A stretch of DNA of 64,000 nt from Treponema sp. Lineage in GTDB: Bacteria > Spirochaetota > Spirochaetia > Treponematales > Breznakiellaceae. Made by a program: the position numbers and the translations under genes. This document shows positions 41,600 to 50,467 of the stretch, piece after piece (position 1 is the first letter of the stretch; each line of letters starts with the position of its first letter). The stretch is taken from positions 62,001 to 126,000 of the forward strand of contig WRMC01000003.1 of assembly GCA_009777335.1 (NCBI GenBank). The letters run 5' to 3'. The notes beneath the pieces were generated by a model, which saw only the letters and a program-made list of their open reading frames with translations, ran no database searches and had not been told where the DNA came from.

Positions 41600-42368
41600 G
41601 GGCAGATCCTGTCACATGGTTATCGTATAGGTTGAAAAAGGCCTCTTCGAGACTCATGTCCCCCCTCATGAGATCCAGGGGACCAGAGCGAAGCATCTGT
41701 CCCTGGATGATAAAACCCACCCGGTCGCAGATACCCTCGGCCAGGCTAAAGATGTGGGTAGAGAGGATGATGGTTTTCCCCTGTCCTTTAAGTTCCAGGA
41801 GAAAGTCCCGGACCGTCCTGGCCGCCAGAAGATCCAGCCCATTGGTGGGTTCATCAAAAATGATGATCCGGGGATCGTGGGCGATGGACACCACCAGGGA
41901 CACCTTCTGCTTCATGCCGCTGGAGAGGGCGGCCAGTTTTTGGTGGGCATATTCGTGGATGCCAAAATGTTTAAAAAGATAGTCCCTTCGTTCTTTGGTC
42001 TGTTTTTTGGATAGATCCCTCAGGGCAGAGAAAAAATCAAAGAGATAGGCGGGGGTAAAAAATTCATCCAGTTTTAGTTCCCCCGATAAAAAACCGATTT
42101 TTCGGCGGATTTTTTGAGGGTCCTCGGCAACCCTGTCCCCATCCACAAGGACATCCCCGGCATCGCTTTTAATAAGACCCGCCGCAATCCGCATGGCGGT
42201 GGTTTTCCCCGCCCCGTTGGGTCCCAGAAGTCCGTAGATCTCCCCCTCCCTTACCGAAAAGGAGAGGCCCTTGAGGGCATTTAAGGTCCTGGAGCCTTCC
42301 AGGGCCCTCTGGGCCTTATTCAGGGGATAGCGTTTTACCAGGGAAGAGAAGATGAGAAGATCATCCAT
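41592..42368 (-). CDS. ABC transporter ATP-binding protein, NatA-like
   Basis: A 258-residue ATPase: Walker A LLGPNGAGKT, IGFLSGELKLDEFFTP (the loop of NatA/CcmA-type exporters), signature LSSGMKQK, Walker B IIIFDEPTNGLD and switch His in LSTHIF. It partners the overlapping ABC-2 permease. Natural role could be Na+, drug or lipid export. Confidence 0.9.
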   Translation of the reverse strand: MDDLLIFSSLVKRYPLNKAQRALEGSRTLNALKGLSFSVREGEIYGLLGPNGAGKTTAMRIAAGLIKSDAGDVLVDGDRVAEDPQKIRRKIGFLSGELKLDEFFTPAYLFDFFSALRDLSKKQTKERRDYLFKHFGIHEYAHQKLAALSSGMKQKVSLVVSIAHDPRIIIFDEPTNGLDLLAARTVRDFLLELKGQGKTIILSTHIFSLAEGICDRVGFIIQGQMLRSGPLDLMRGDMSLEEAFFNLYDNHVTGSAHA

Positions 42369-42425
42369 AGGGATATGGATTATGGGCCCCTTGGCAGTTC
42401 AAAGGAGGGGCAGTAAGAGGACGAA

Positions 42426-42494
42426 CTAGATGAGCCTGATAACCAGTACGACAACAACGACAATACCAATGAGCGCAAAAATTCCCCACAGCAT
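42426..42494 (-). CDS. 22-residue membrane microprotein
   Basis: A very short frame, MLWGIFALIGIVVVVVLVI then RLI. It is one hydrophobic helix with a basic C-terminal tip. A GAGGAGG ribosome-binding site lies 8 bases upstream, preceded by a small CAGGG/CCCTG hairpin and a near-consensus promoter at 42535-42563, which strongly favours real expression. It resembles the tail of small one-helix membrane proteins found in other bacteria, but I cannot name a family. Confidence 0.6.
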   Translation of the reverse strand: MLWGIFALIGIVVVVVLVIRLI

Positions 42495-42534
42495 GATGAT
42501 ACCTCCTCGGATTCAGGGAAGACCCTGTGGTTTA

Positions 42535-42563
42535 ATTATTTATGATGCCTTCCAGAATGTCAA
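42535..42563 (-). promoter_or_regulatory. Promoter of the 22-residue microprotein
   Basis: Minus-strand TTGACA (42563-42558), a 17-base spacer and AATAAT (42540-42535). Transcription would start about 35 bases before the microprotein start codon. Confidence 0.7.
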
Positions 42564-42567
42564 TGCC

Positions 42568-42609
42568 TAACGCCGGGCTTGCTTAACGCCGGGCTCGCTT
42601 AACGTCGCT
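42568..42609. repeat. 16-base tandem repeat, about 2.6 units
   Basis: Units TAACGCCGGGCTTGCT (42568), TAACGCCGGGCTCGCT (42584) and a partial TAACGTCGCT (42600). The stop codon of the barrel gene lies inside the last unit. Confidence 0.85.
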
Positions 42610-43735
42610 TGGGGAAAAAGCCCATCTCGTAGCCTATACCCAGCCTGACCGAGTTGCGGTAAAAGACCTCTCGCCGGTCCGCCCGGTGGGCCCAGCGGCC
42701 GTCGTAGGTAAAGCGCCCATCCAGGAAGATTTTTCCCGGCCCCGCCTTGATCCCGGCGGTAAGCCCAAAGAGGAAGCCCGGAAAGGTGGCTGTGTATTGA
42801 AACTCCTCCTGCATCCGGGCCGAGCCCCCCTGGCTGATTGGCATGTAGTAATAGACCCCCGCAAAGGCCCCGGTATTGATTCGGGGTTCCCTAAGGGAAA
42901 TTTTCAATATCAGGGGGAGGGATAAGCTTAGGGCATTGTAGCTGCCGCTCTCTCCGGGGCCCACCATTTCCTGGACGGTGCCAAAGTAGTAGACCAGGTT
43001 GGCTTCGGTCTGAATATCCAGAAAGCGGCTGAGGCGGACCGAGACCTGAAAAGCTGCGTCGGCGCTCATAAAGGAGGTTACCGGATGGGTGGAGGTAAGG
43101 CCCGGCTGCCCCAGGTCCCGGGTCCAGCGGGAATAACCTCCGCCTCCCCTGAGGCCCAGATAGAGCCAGCGTTCCTGGTAGGTCCCGCCATTGTCGATGT
43201 AAATTATTTCCGGTTCCGCATATACCACGATGGGTTCCGGATCTTCCCCTATCCAGGAGAGGACCCAGCCCAGAAAGGCCGGAAGCAGATCCAGATCCGA
43301 GGCATCCCGTACCACCGTTTCGTCACTGCCCAGGAGGCGGGCCCCTTCCATCCGCCAAAGGTAGAGGCGAACTCTATAGGAATCGGGGAAATCCGGGTCC
43401 TCGGCGGCCTCACCGGTGATGGCAAAGGCAGAGGCTCCGGTGATGGAGGGGCTGGGGCAGATCCAGGGGGGAAAGCCCCCTTCGGGGACATCTTCGGGCA
43501 GGTTAGTCAGGCTTATGGGGAAGACCCCGTAGGTTCCATCGCCGGAACTGGGCAGGACCGCCAGCATGCGCCGGTAGAAGAGATCGGCCATCTCTTCCGC
43601 TTCGGCGGTGCTTCGAAGGGGGTGCATGGCCACCCTTTCCTGGGCTGCGGCGGGTCTTAGGGTCAGGAAGTATCCCATTATAAGGAGGAATAATCCCAGT
43701 CCCTGGGGAAAGCGAAATTTCTTCATTATATCCAT
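42599..43735 (-). CDS. Putative outer-membrane beta-barrel protein
   Basis: A 378-residue protein with a signal peptide (FPQGLGLFLLIMGYFLTLRPAAAQ). Residues 30-165 form a soluble alpha/beta domain (RSTAEAEEMADLFYRRMLAVLPSSG, YRVRLYLWRMEGARLLG). Residues 195-378 have amphipathic strands ending in aromatics (WLYLGLRGGGGYSRW, IQTEANLVYYFGTV, NTGAFAGVYYYMPI, SVRLGIGYEMGFF), a likely barrel. Start at MDIMKKF follows AAGGAA. Function unknown. Confidence 0.7.
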   Translation of the reverse strand: MDIMKKFRFPQGLGLFLLIMGYFLTLRPAAAQERVAMHPLRSTAEAEEMADLFYRRMLAVLPSSGDGTYGVFPISLTNLPEDVPEGGFPPWICPSPSITGASAFAITGEAAEDPDFPDSYRVRLYLWRMEGARLLGSDETVVRDASDLDLLPAFLGWVLSWIGEDPEPIVVYAEPEIIYIDNGGTYQERWLYLGLRGGGGYSRWTRDLGQPGLTSTHPVTSFMSADAAFQVSVRLSRFLDIQTEANLVYYFGTVQEMVGPGESGSYNALSLSLPLILKISLREPRINTGAFAGVYYYMPISQGGSARMQEEFQYTATFPGFLFGLTAGIKAGPGKIFLDGRFTYDGRWAHRADRREVFYRNSVRLGIGYEMGFFPKRR

Positions 43736-43864
43736 GCTAATTCCTTGTCCCCCTGTTGTCAATTGTGGCCAGAGAATAATTCTATATTATCGGTGAAAAC
43801 TCCTTTTTAGGGGGGAATTTATCTAAAATTTTCCTATATTGGGTCATTTTGTCACTGATTTTTG

Positions 43865-43893
43865 TTGTATAAATCTCCATTTTCATGTATGAT
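43865..43893 (+). promoter_or_regulatory. Promoter of galactokinase-like operon
   Basis: TTGTAT (43865-43870), 17-base spacer, TATGAT (43888-43893), 32 bases before the start codon. Confidence 0.55.
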
Positions 43894-43925
43894 GGGGGTA
43901 ATAATTATAGAGAGGGTTTAGATAA

Positions 43926-45203
43926 ATGATGGACATCGGTCTTATCCACCGTAGGGAATATGAGATAGAGGAGGACCGAACTGAAAACCTTGTCATAGCT
44001 GAGGCTCCAGGCAGAATTCATTACCTGGGCGAACATGGCGAACCCAAAGCGGGTTTATACCTTTCTTCGGCCATAGATCGCTATGTCCAGGTGGCAGTAA
44101 GCATCCGAAAGGATAATTCACTCCGTTTTTATGCCGCCAATCTGGGTGAACGGAAGCGGACAACCCTGGTAAACCTTAAATTTAAGCGGGAAGACCGCTG
44201 GGCCAACTATATTAAGGTGGCCATACACCTTTTTGCCGACCTGGGCTACCCTGTAAAGGGCTTAAATTTCACCGTGGCGGGTAATATACCCCAGCAAGTG
44301 GGTTTAGCTTCCTCTTCTGCCATAGAATCAGCGGCCGTCATGGCCCTTAAGGGGTTTTTCAGGGCCAATATAAGCGAAAAGGACCTGCTTTCCCGGCTTC
44401 TTAGCTCCAAGACCCTCTTTTTTGGGGCCCAGAGTAACTCCGTAGATTATCAAATTGCCTTCTCCGCCCGGAAAGATCAATTCCTCTTGGTGGATGAAGC
44501 CAATGTATCGGTAAAAAGAATAAAATCACCCCTCTCCAAGTATAAGCTCCTGGTTATGGACTCCCGGGTACCCAAGATGGGGGCCGATGAAGAGATCCGC
44601 CAGCGGGTGTCGGATATCAAGAAGGGCTTAAAACTCCTCACCAACCGGAAGGACGGCAGCAGTTTCCGGGATTTTGCCGCCAACGACCTCATCGAATCCA
44701 TGGGCAACCTGCCCGAGGAGATCCGGCGCCGCTGTCTCCATGTGGTCCAGGAGATCCGCCGGGTCCAGGATGCGGGGGAATCCCTGCGGAGGAACGACCT
44801 TGCCTCCTTTACCCGCATCATAAGCCATTCCCACGAAAGCTTAAGGGATCTCTACGAGGTTTCCTGCCCCGAAATAGACTGGCTGGTCAAGCGGGCCCAG
44901 GAGCTCCATGGGGTTCTGGCCTCCCGGATGACCGGCCAGGGCTTTGGGGGCTGCACCTATACCTTTATCCGGGAAGACATGGTAGAGGAATACCGGAAGC
45001 GCCTGGAAGATTATGAGCGGATCTTCGGATTCCACCCGGTGATCTACGAAATGAAGCTCTCCAGCGGCACCCGCCTGGTCTCCGAGGCGGGCCGCAACTT
45101 AGGGGAAGAAAAGGAAGGGAAGCCTTCCCTCAAGATAGTCGAAAAAAAGGCCCCGGAAAAAAAGGTGGCGGACAAAAAGCTGGAACGGAGTGCCGCCCGG
45201 TGA
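43926..45203 (+). CDS. Galactokinase-like GHMP kinase
   Basis: A 425-residue GHMP kinase of the GalK group: N-terminal signature APGRIHYLGEHGEPKAG, ATP loop GNIPQQVGLASSSAIESAA, a likely catalytic Asp in SNSVDYQIAFSA, and C-terminal MTGQGFGGCTYTF. In true galactokinases the first block reads GEHTDYNxG and the Asp block GxMDQ; both are altered here, so the sugar may not be galactose. The last 45 residues are Lys/Glu-rich and extra. Starts at ATG 43926 or the next ATG 43929. It overlaps surE by 4 bases. Confidence 0.78.
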   Translation: MMDIGLIHRREYEIEEDRTENLVIAEAPGRIHYLGEHGEPKAGLYLSSAIDRYVQVAVSIRKDNSLRFYAANLGERKRTTLVNLKFKREDRWANYIKVAIHLFADLGYPVKGLNFTVAGNIPQQVGLASSSAIESAAVMALKGFFRANISEKDLLSRLLSSKTLFFGAQSNSVDYQIAFSARKDQFLLVDEANVSVKRIKSPLSKYKLLVMDSRVPKMGADEEIRQRVSDIKKGLKLLTNRKDGSSFRDFAANDLIESMGNLPEEIRRRCLHVVQEIRRVQDAGESLRRNDLASFTRIISHSHESLRDLYEVSCPEIDWLVKRAQELHGVLASRMTGQGFGGCTYTFIREDMVEEYRKRLEDYERIFGFHPVIYEMKLSSGTRLVSEAGRNLGEEKEGKPSLKIVEKKAPEKKVADKKLERSAAR

Positions 45204-45964
45204 ACATCCTTTTGACCAACGATGACGGCATAGATTCACCGGGGCTCACCCTCTTGGCGGCGGAGCTCCGGGAAAAAACCAGTCACCGGGTCTTTGTCCT
45301 TGCCCCCGACAGCAATCGTTCTGCCATCTCCCATGGTCTGTCCTTCATCTTAAACCCTCTAAGGCTTAAGCAGCTAGGAGAGGACAGCTGGAGCTGTTCG
45401 GGGAACCCGGCGGACTGTGTCATCGCGGCCCTCAACGGGGTCCTGCCGCTGCGGCCAGACCTGGTCCTCTCGGGAATTAACCAGGGGGCCAATCTGGGCC
45501 TGGACATCATGTATTCCGGGACCGCCGCCGGAGCCCGGCAGGCCAGTTTCGGGGGCATCCCCGGCATAGCCCTCTCGCTCTCGGGCCGGGGTCCCTATAA
45601 CTGGGACATGGCCGTGGGGTGGATAGTCGAGAACCTGGAGACCCTCTATTCCTGCTGGCGGGCCGGCACCATGGTGAACGTAAACATCCCCGACGGGCCC
45701 GCAGCGCCTGAGGGGGTCCATCATACCTGGCCCGGCCCCCATAGCAGTTTTAAGGACAAGCTGGCCATCTACACCGCCCCCGATGGGGACCGCTGGTGTT
45801 TTTTAGATACCGAGCATAATACCATGGACCCAAAACCCGGTTCCGATTTTTATGCCATAGCTAGGAATCATGTTTCAATTAGTGTACTCTTTTCGTATCC
45901 GGTAGTTCAAAGGGACTTTTGTCCCGAAGCTCCAGTGTCTGTGGCTCCGGAGCTTCAGACCTAG
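45200..45964 (+). CDS. surE: 5'-nucleotidase SurE
   Basis: A 254-residue SurE: MNILLTNDDGIDSPGL with the metal-binding DD, PDSNRSAISHGLSF, SGNPADCV, SGINQGANLGLDIMYSGTAAGARQA and NVNIPD. It dephosphorylates nucleoside monophosphates and some polyphosphates in stationary-phase survival. GTG start in a GTGA overlap with the kinase gene. Confidence 0.95.
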   Translation: MNILLTNDDGIDSPGLTLLAAELREKTSHRVFVLAPDSNRSAISHGLSFILNPLRLKQLGEDSWSCSGNPADCVIAALNGVLPLRPDLVLSGINQGANLGLDIMYSGTAAGARQASFGGIPGIALSLSGRGPYNWDMAVGWIVENLETLYSCWRAGTMVNVNIPDGPAAPEGVHHTWPGPHSSFKDKLAIYTAPDGDRWCFLDTEHNTMDPKPGSDFYAIARNHVSISVLFSYPVVQRDFCPEAPVSVAPELQT

Positions 45965-45984
45965 GTTTTTTCAGAGGGGGGGGG

Positions 45985-46680
45985 ATGCAAGAGATCAGCA
46001 GGGCCCAGGGGCCCTTAACCGAAGGAATCAGGCTTTACCGGCTCAAACGCTGGGACCAGGCCCTGGCGGCCCTAAAGGCCATAGATGCCGAAAGCTTCAA
46101 CCCGGACGAACAGATCGAACTGGCCTATTACCTGGGCCTCTGTTATACCAAACTCGAACGCTACGATGAAGCTCTCCTTTACCTGGAACAGGTAGTCACC
46201 TCCGGGGCAGATCCCTTAAGGATCTACCAGTGCCGGATGACCCTGGCCTATATCTATGTGATAACCCGCCGCACCAGGATGGCCGAATTTGAGCTGCGCC
46301 GCCTCTCTACCATAGGCTTTGAATCGGCCCAGCTGTATTCCACCCTGGCCTATGCCTCCTGGGCCCAGAAGCAGTACAAGCAGGCGGTGGACTACTACGA
46401 GAAAGCTCTGGACCTGGATGCCGACAATGCCAATGCCCTTAACGGCCTGGGTTATATCCTGGTGGATGAAGACATGGATCTGTACCGGGGGCTCCGCTGC
46501 TGCCGGAAGGCCGTAGACCTGCGGCCCCAGAACGGGGCCTACCTGGACTCCCTGGGCTGGGCCTACTTTAAGAACGGCGATCTCCTGGAGGCCCGCACCT
46601 GGCTGCGCCGGGCCCTTGATGCGGCCCCCGAGGCCCCGGAGATAAAGGAACACTTTAAGATCGTGACGGGGGCAAAGTGA
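45985..46680 (+). CDS. TPR repeat protein
   Basis: A 231-residue protein with about five TPR units (LTEGIRLYRLKRWDQALAALKAI, LAYYLGLCYTKLERYDEALLYL, YKQAVDYYEKALDLDADNANALNGLGYIL, YLDSLGWAYFKNGDLLEARTWLRRAL). No signal peptide in the form that starts after GGGGGGG at 45985; the longer frame overlaps surE. Coupled by GTGA to the NHL protein gene downstream, so the two products probably work together. Confidence 0.8.
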   Translation: MQEISRAQGPLTEGIRLYRLKRWDQALAALKAIDAESFNPDEQIELAYYLGLCYTKLERYDEALLYLEQVVTSGADPLRIYQCRMTLAYIYVITRRTRMAEFELRRLSTIGFESAQLYSTLAYASWAQKQYKQAVDYYEKALDLDADNANALNGLGYILVDEDMDLYRGLRCCRKAVDLRPQNGAYLDSLGWAYFKNGDLLEARTWLRRALDAAPEAPEIKEHFKIVTGAK

Positions 46681-48800
46681 ACACTCCAAAAGCGGGTCTT
46701 CTTTTTATTGTTGGTTTTCTCCTTCTTGCGGGATTAAGCTTGGGGGCCCAGCAAAGTCCGGGCCCGGGGATTAGCATACCCCTGGGCTATGAGGGGGCCG
46801 ACCTGGATACCCTTCGGGCCCGGGAAGAGTTCCGCATCGGGGTTCAGGCCTATAACCGCTACTCCTATAACGAGGCGATCCTCTCCATGGAGCGGGCCCT
46901 GGCCTTTAGGCCTGGGGAGCCCCTGATCCTGGACTGGCTGGGCAGGGCCTACTACCGCTCGGGGATAGAGAACGCCGCCTTCAGGGCCTGGCAGGCCGCC
47001 TCGGCCGCATACGGTCTGGGGACCGGCCCGGGGATCCTGGTCGCCAGCCGGATGGAAACCCTCCGGAACCGCCGCAGCCTCTTGCCGGTCCCCGACGATG
47101 AGGTCCGCTATGTGGAGTCCGGGGGCTTCCCCTCCAGGGACGGGGAGATCATCTTCTACGGCCAGCCCAGTGCCATCCTCACCCAGGATGACGGATCCGC
47201 CTGGGTGGTGGCCTTTGGCAGCAATGAGATAGTCCGCATAGACCCTAACGGGATCATCCGCGAAAGGCGGCGGGGCCCCCTGGTGGGCTTTGACCGGCCC
47301 TACGATCTTGTCCGGGGCATAGACGGAAGACTCTTTCTTTCCGAGTTTCGGGGCAACCGGATCTCGGTCCTCTCCCCCGCTGGAGATTGGCTCTATCACA
47401 TAGGAAGCCGGGGCCAGGGGCCGGGGCAGCTCATGGGGCCCCAGAATTTGACGGTCGACCAAGAGGGCTACCTCTACGTGGTAGATTACGGCAATAGGCG
47501 GATCTCCAAATTCGATCCCAATGGAACCTTTATCCTGTCCTTTGGCCAAAGGGCCCCGGGCTTTCAGGGCTTTGTGTCCCCCACGGGGATCATCGCCCGT
47601 GGGGAGCGGATCTACATAGCCGACAATATCCTCAGGGCCATCTATATTTTTGACCAGAACGGGAACTACCTGGGTCCCCTGGTGACCGAGGGCCTGGAGA
47701 GCCCCGAAAGCCTAAGGCTCCTCTCGGATGGAAGGATCCTGGGGGTGGACTCCAACCGCATCTTATTAATCGATCCCGACTCGGCCATCATCCGGGAGCT
47801 GGGCCTTTTGGGTAACCCCTCCCGGGTCCGGATCACCGGGGCCGAGATGGATTCCAACGGCAATGTCCTGGCCGCAGATTTCCAGTCCGGCGAAGTATCG
47901 GTCATGACCCGAATCGATGACATGGCTGCGGGGCTCTTCGTAGAAATCACCCGGGTGGTCTCCGACAACTTCCCCCTCGTCACCGTGGAGCTGGAGGTGA
48001 GCGACCGGCTCCGGCGGCCCGTCATGGGCCTGGACGCCCGGAACTTCCTCCTCAGCGAGGGGGGTATCCCGGTGAGGGAGCAGAACTTCCTCTCGGCGGG
48101 CTATAGGGCCGAGTCGGCGGACCTGGCCATCCTTATCGAGCGGTCCCCCGCCACAGCGGCCCTGGGGGAGGATTTGGCCGCCGCAGTCCGGGATATCGAC
48201 TCCGCCGCTGGGAGGGTCCTGAGCATCATCAGCGCCGCCGAACAGCCCATCCGGGAAGACCCCGCCAGCGCCCAGGGTGCTACCCCCGCGGCCCGGCTCG
48301 CATCGGCGGCCCGGGGTTCCGCCGCATCCTACAGCCCCCGCTGGAGCTTCGACCTGGCACTCCGTTTGGCCGCCACGGATCTCCTGGGGGGATCCAAAAA
48401 ACGGGCCGTGGTCTTTGTGGGGGCCGGGGCTCCGCCGGGTTCACCCTTTAGCCTGGGGGACCTGGCCTTTGAGCACTACAGCATTGCCGAGCTTTCGGCT
48501 TATTTGACAAATAATAATGTGGCCTTTTATGCCATCATCGTGGGGGGAGGTCTTCCAGGCAGGGAAGTCAGCTACCTGGCCGAAGAAACCGGCGGTCAGG
48601 TCATCTCCCTTTACCGGAGTGAGGGGATCATCCCGGTGATCCAGGCCATAGGGCAGAGGTCTTCGGGCTCCTATACCCTCAGTTACCGTTCCAGCCTGCC
48701 CACCGATTTCGGCCGGAACTACCTGCCCCTGGAGGCCGAGGTCTACCTCATGGAACGGTCCGGAAGGGACAGCACGGGCTACTTCCCACCGCTGGAATAG
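46677..48800 (+). CDS. Secreted TPR-NHL-VWA-like protein
   Basis: A 707-residue protein with a signal peptide (GLLFIVGFLLLAGLSLGAQ). A short TPR region (residues 50-105) is followed by six NHL blades (about 135-420; e.g. DLVRGIDGRLFLSEFRGNRISVL, NLTVDQEGYLYVVDYGNRRISKFD, IYIADNILRAIYIFD) and, from about 425, a strand (VTVELEVSDRLRRPVMGLDARNFLLSEGG) plus a VWA-like alpha/beta domain (ADLAILIERSPATAALG, KKRAVVFVGAG, VAFYAIIVGGG). The usual MIDAS DxSxS motif is not present. Likely periplasmic; ligand unknown. Confidence 0.75.
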   Translation: MNTPKAGLLFIVGFLLLAGLSLGAQQSPGPGISIPLGYEGADLDTLRAREEFRIGVQAYNRYSYNEAILSMERALAFRPGEPLILDWLGRAYYRSGIENAAFRAWQAASAAYGLGTGPGILVASRMETLRNRRSLLPVPDDEVRYVESGGFPSRDGEIIFYGQPSAILTQDDGSAWVVAFGSNEIVRIDPNGIIRERRRGPLVGFDRPYDLVRGIDGRLFLSEFRGNRISVLSPAGDWLYHIGSRGQGPGQLMGPQNLTVDQEGYLYVVDYGNRRISKFDPNGTFILSFGQRAPGFQGFVSPTGIIARGERIYIADNILRAIYIFDQNGNYLGPLVTEGLESPESLRLLSDGRILGVDSNRILLIDPDSAIIRELGLLGNPSRVRITGAEMDSNGNVLAADFQSGEVSVMTRIDDMAAGLFVEITRVVSDNFPLVTVELEVSDRLRRPVMGLDARNFLLSEGGIPVREQNFLSAGYRAESADLAILIERSPATAALGEDLAAAVRDIDSAAGRVLSIISAAEQPIREDPASAQGATPAARLASAARGSAASYSPRWSFDLALRLAATDLLGGSKKRAVVFVGAGAPPGSPFSLGDLAFEHYSIAELSAYLTNNNVAFYAIIVGGGLPGREVSYLAEETGGQVISLYRSEGIIPVIQAIGQRSSGSYTLSYRSSLPTDFGRNYLPLEAEVYLMERSGRDSTGYFPPLE

Positions 48801-48810
48801 TGTGTATAAT
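48783..48810 (+). promoter_or_regulatory. Promoter of first hemerythrin gene
   Basis: A perfect -10 TATAAT (48805-48810) with a weak -35 TTCCCA (48783-48788) 16 bases upstream, overlapping the end of the NHL gene. Confidence 0.5.
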
Positions 48811-48891
48811 AAGGGAAAGGAATGAGGAATGGGAAAAGAAACTGAAAAGCAGGAACGTTCCTCGCACTATAATGCATTTTGGGAGGATCCA

Positions 48892-49308
48892 ATGGCATAT
48901 CAATGGGATTCAAGCTTAGAATCGGGTTACGACAAGGTTGACAATCAGCATAAACAGCTTGTGGCTGCTCTGAACAACCTGATGGAGGCCAGCTCCAGCG
49001 GAAAGGGTGATGCCGCAGTTATGGACACCCTGGACTTTCTAACCGGCTATGCGATCAAGCACTTCGCCGATGAGGAACAGCTGCAGGTCGACTATAATTA
49101 CCCCGACTACCTCAACCACAAGAAGATCCACGATGACTTCAAGGTCGTGGTGGGCGAGATGGTTCAAAGGGTAAAAACCGAGGGCCCCACCTCGGAAGTC
49201 ATCGATGCGGTGAGCTCCGCCGTTGGTTCCTGGCTCTTAAACCATATCAAGGGTGATGACTTCCGCATGGCCGCCCACGTTAAGGCCGCCGATAGTTCTC
49301 AGAAGTAG
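48892..49308 (+). CDS. Bacteriohemerythrin
   Basis: A 138-residue four-helix hemerythrin: YQWDSSLESGYDKVDNQHKQL, IKHFADEEQLQ, HKKIHDDF and LLNHIKGDD supply the His/Glu/Asp ligands for the di-iron oxygen site. The ATG at 48892 follows GGGAGGATCCA and gives the usual N-terminus; an in-frame ATG at 48829, also with a purine-rich site, would add 21 residues. Role: oxygen binding, storage or sensing. The 3' end overlaps thiI by 29 bases. Confidence 0.9.
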   Translation: MAYQWDSSLESGYDKVDNQHKQLVAALNNLMEASSSGKGDAAVMDTLDFLTGYAIKHFADEEQLQVDYNYPDYLNHKKIHDDFKVVVGEMVQRVKTEGPTSEVIDAVSSAVGSWLLNHIKGDDFRMAAHVKAADSSQK

Positions 49309-50467
49309 CTCCGGAATCGATCATTTCTGCTTTCTCAAGACCCTCTTTAATGAGTTCCTCCAGATCGAGGGATAGGTATATCCTTTTGGCTTCCTGGGGG
49401 TCTCCCCGTATGATGGGGTGGGGGGGGGTAAAGAGGACACAGCAGTCCTCGTAGGGCAGGATAGATATTTTATAGGTCCCAATCTCTTCGGCCAGGGCGG
49501 TGATCCTCTCCTTGTTTATTCCTATCAGGGGCTGCAGAACCGGCAGGTTTATCAAGCTTTGGGTGCAGGAAATATTTTCTATGGTTTGGCTGGCCACCTG
49601 GGAGAGGCTCTCGCCGCTAATCAAGCAGCGGGCCCTTCGTTTTAGGGCCAGCTTTTCTGCACAGTCCATCATGGCCATGCGAAGGATGACGGTCCGCCAG
49701 GCTTCGGGGGCCCCCTCTTTAATGCGCCCCTGGATGGCGGTGCAGCTTATCACAAAGAGCTTTAAACCCTGGGTATAGGTCCCCAAGACCCTGGCCAGGT
49801 CTATGGTTTTCTGCCGGGCCTCGTCGGAGGTATAGGGAAAGGCATGGAAATACACCGCCTCCAAGGTCATGCCCCGGGAGGCCATCATGTAGCCGGCCAC
49901 CGGCGAATCAATGCCCCCCGACAGAAGAAGGAGCCCCTTCCCGGCGGAACCCACCGGCAGGCCCTGCCTTCCCTGCCGGGTATTGCCAAAGACAAAGGCC
50001 CGCTCCCGGATCTCCACTTCGATGATCCCCTCGGGCTTGCGGACATCTACCCTTAGCCCCGGCACTTCCCGGGCCACCGCCTCTCCGGCCTGGCAGCGGA
50101 TGGTGTAGGAATCATGGGGGAAGCTCTTGTCGGTTCGTTTGGCTTCGATTTTGAAGCTCCTGGCTCCCCCGGCATAGAGCTGTTTTCCCTCTTCCACCGC
50201 CGCAGCTATGACGGCCTCCATGGTTTTTTCACATTCCCTGGTCTTGGCCCAACCGGCTATGCCAAAGAGCCGGGACAGGGCCTCCTCGGCTTGAGCCTCC
50301 GCTTCGGGGGGGCAGTGGAGATAGAAGCGGCCCCGGGTCATGCGGATCTGGGCCCCCGAACCCTTAAGCATGGCGGCCAGGTTTTTTTGGAGGAGCCGTT
50401 CAAAGAAGGGCCGGTTGCCCCCCTTGAGGGTAAGCTCCCCGGGCTTGAGAAGGTAGAGGCTGCTCAC
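49280..50467 (-). CDS. thiI: tRNA 4-thiouridine synthase ThiI
   Basis: A 395-residue ThiI: N-terminal ferredoxin-like and THUMP domains (LLKPGELTLKGGNRPFFE, FKIEAKRTDKSFPHDSYTI), PP-loop LLSGGIDSPVAGYMMASRG, CLISGESLSQVASQTIENI, and CCVLFTPPHP near the end. The C-terminal rhodanese domain of E. coli ThiI is absent, as in many bacteria, so sulfur should come straight from the NifS partner encoded next to it (4-base overlap). It thiolates U8 of tRNA. Confidence 0.95.
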   Translation of the reverse strand: MSSLYLLKPGELTLKGGNRPFFERLLQKNLAAMLKGSGAQIRMTRGRFYLHCPPEAEAQAEEALSRLFGIAGWAKTRECEKTMEAVIAAAVEEGKQLYAGGARSFKIEAKRTDKSFPHDSYTIRCQAGEAVAREVPGLRVDVRKPEGIIEVEIRERAFVFGNTRQGRQGLPVGSAGKGLLLLSGGIDSPVAGYMMASRGMTLEAVYFHAFPYTSDEARQKTIDLARVLGTYTQGLKLFVISCTAIQGRIKEGAPEAWRTVILRMAMMDCAEKLALKRRARCLISGESLSQVASQTIENISCTQSLINLPVLQPLIGINKERITALAEEIGTYKISILPYEDCCVLFTPPHPIIRGDPQEAKRIYLSLDLEELIKEGLEKAEMIDSGATSENYRRP

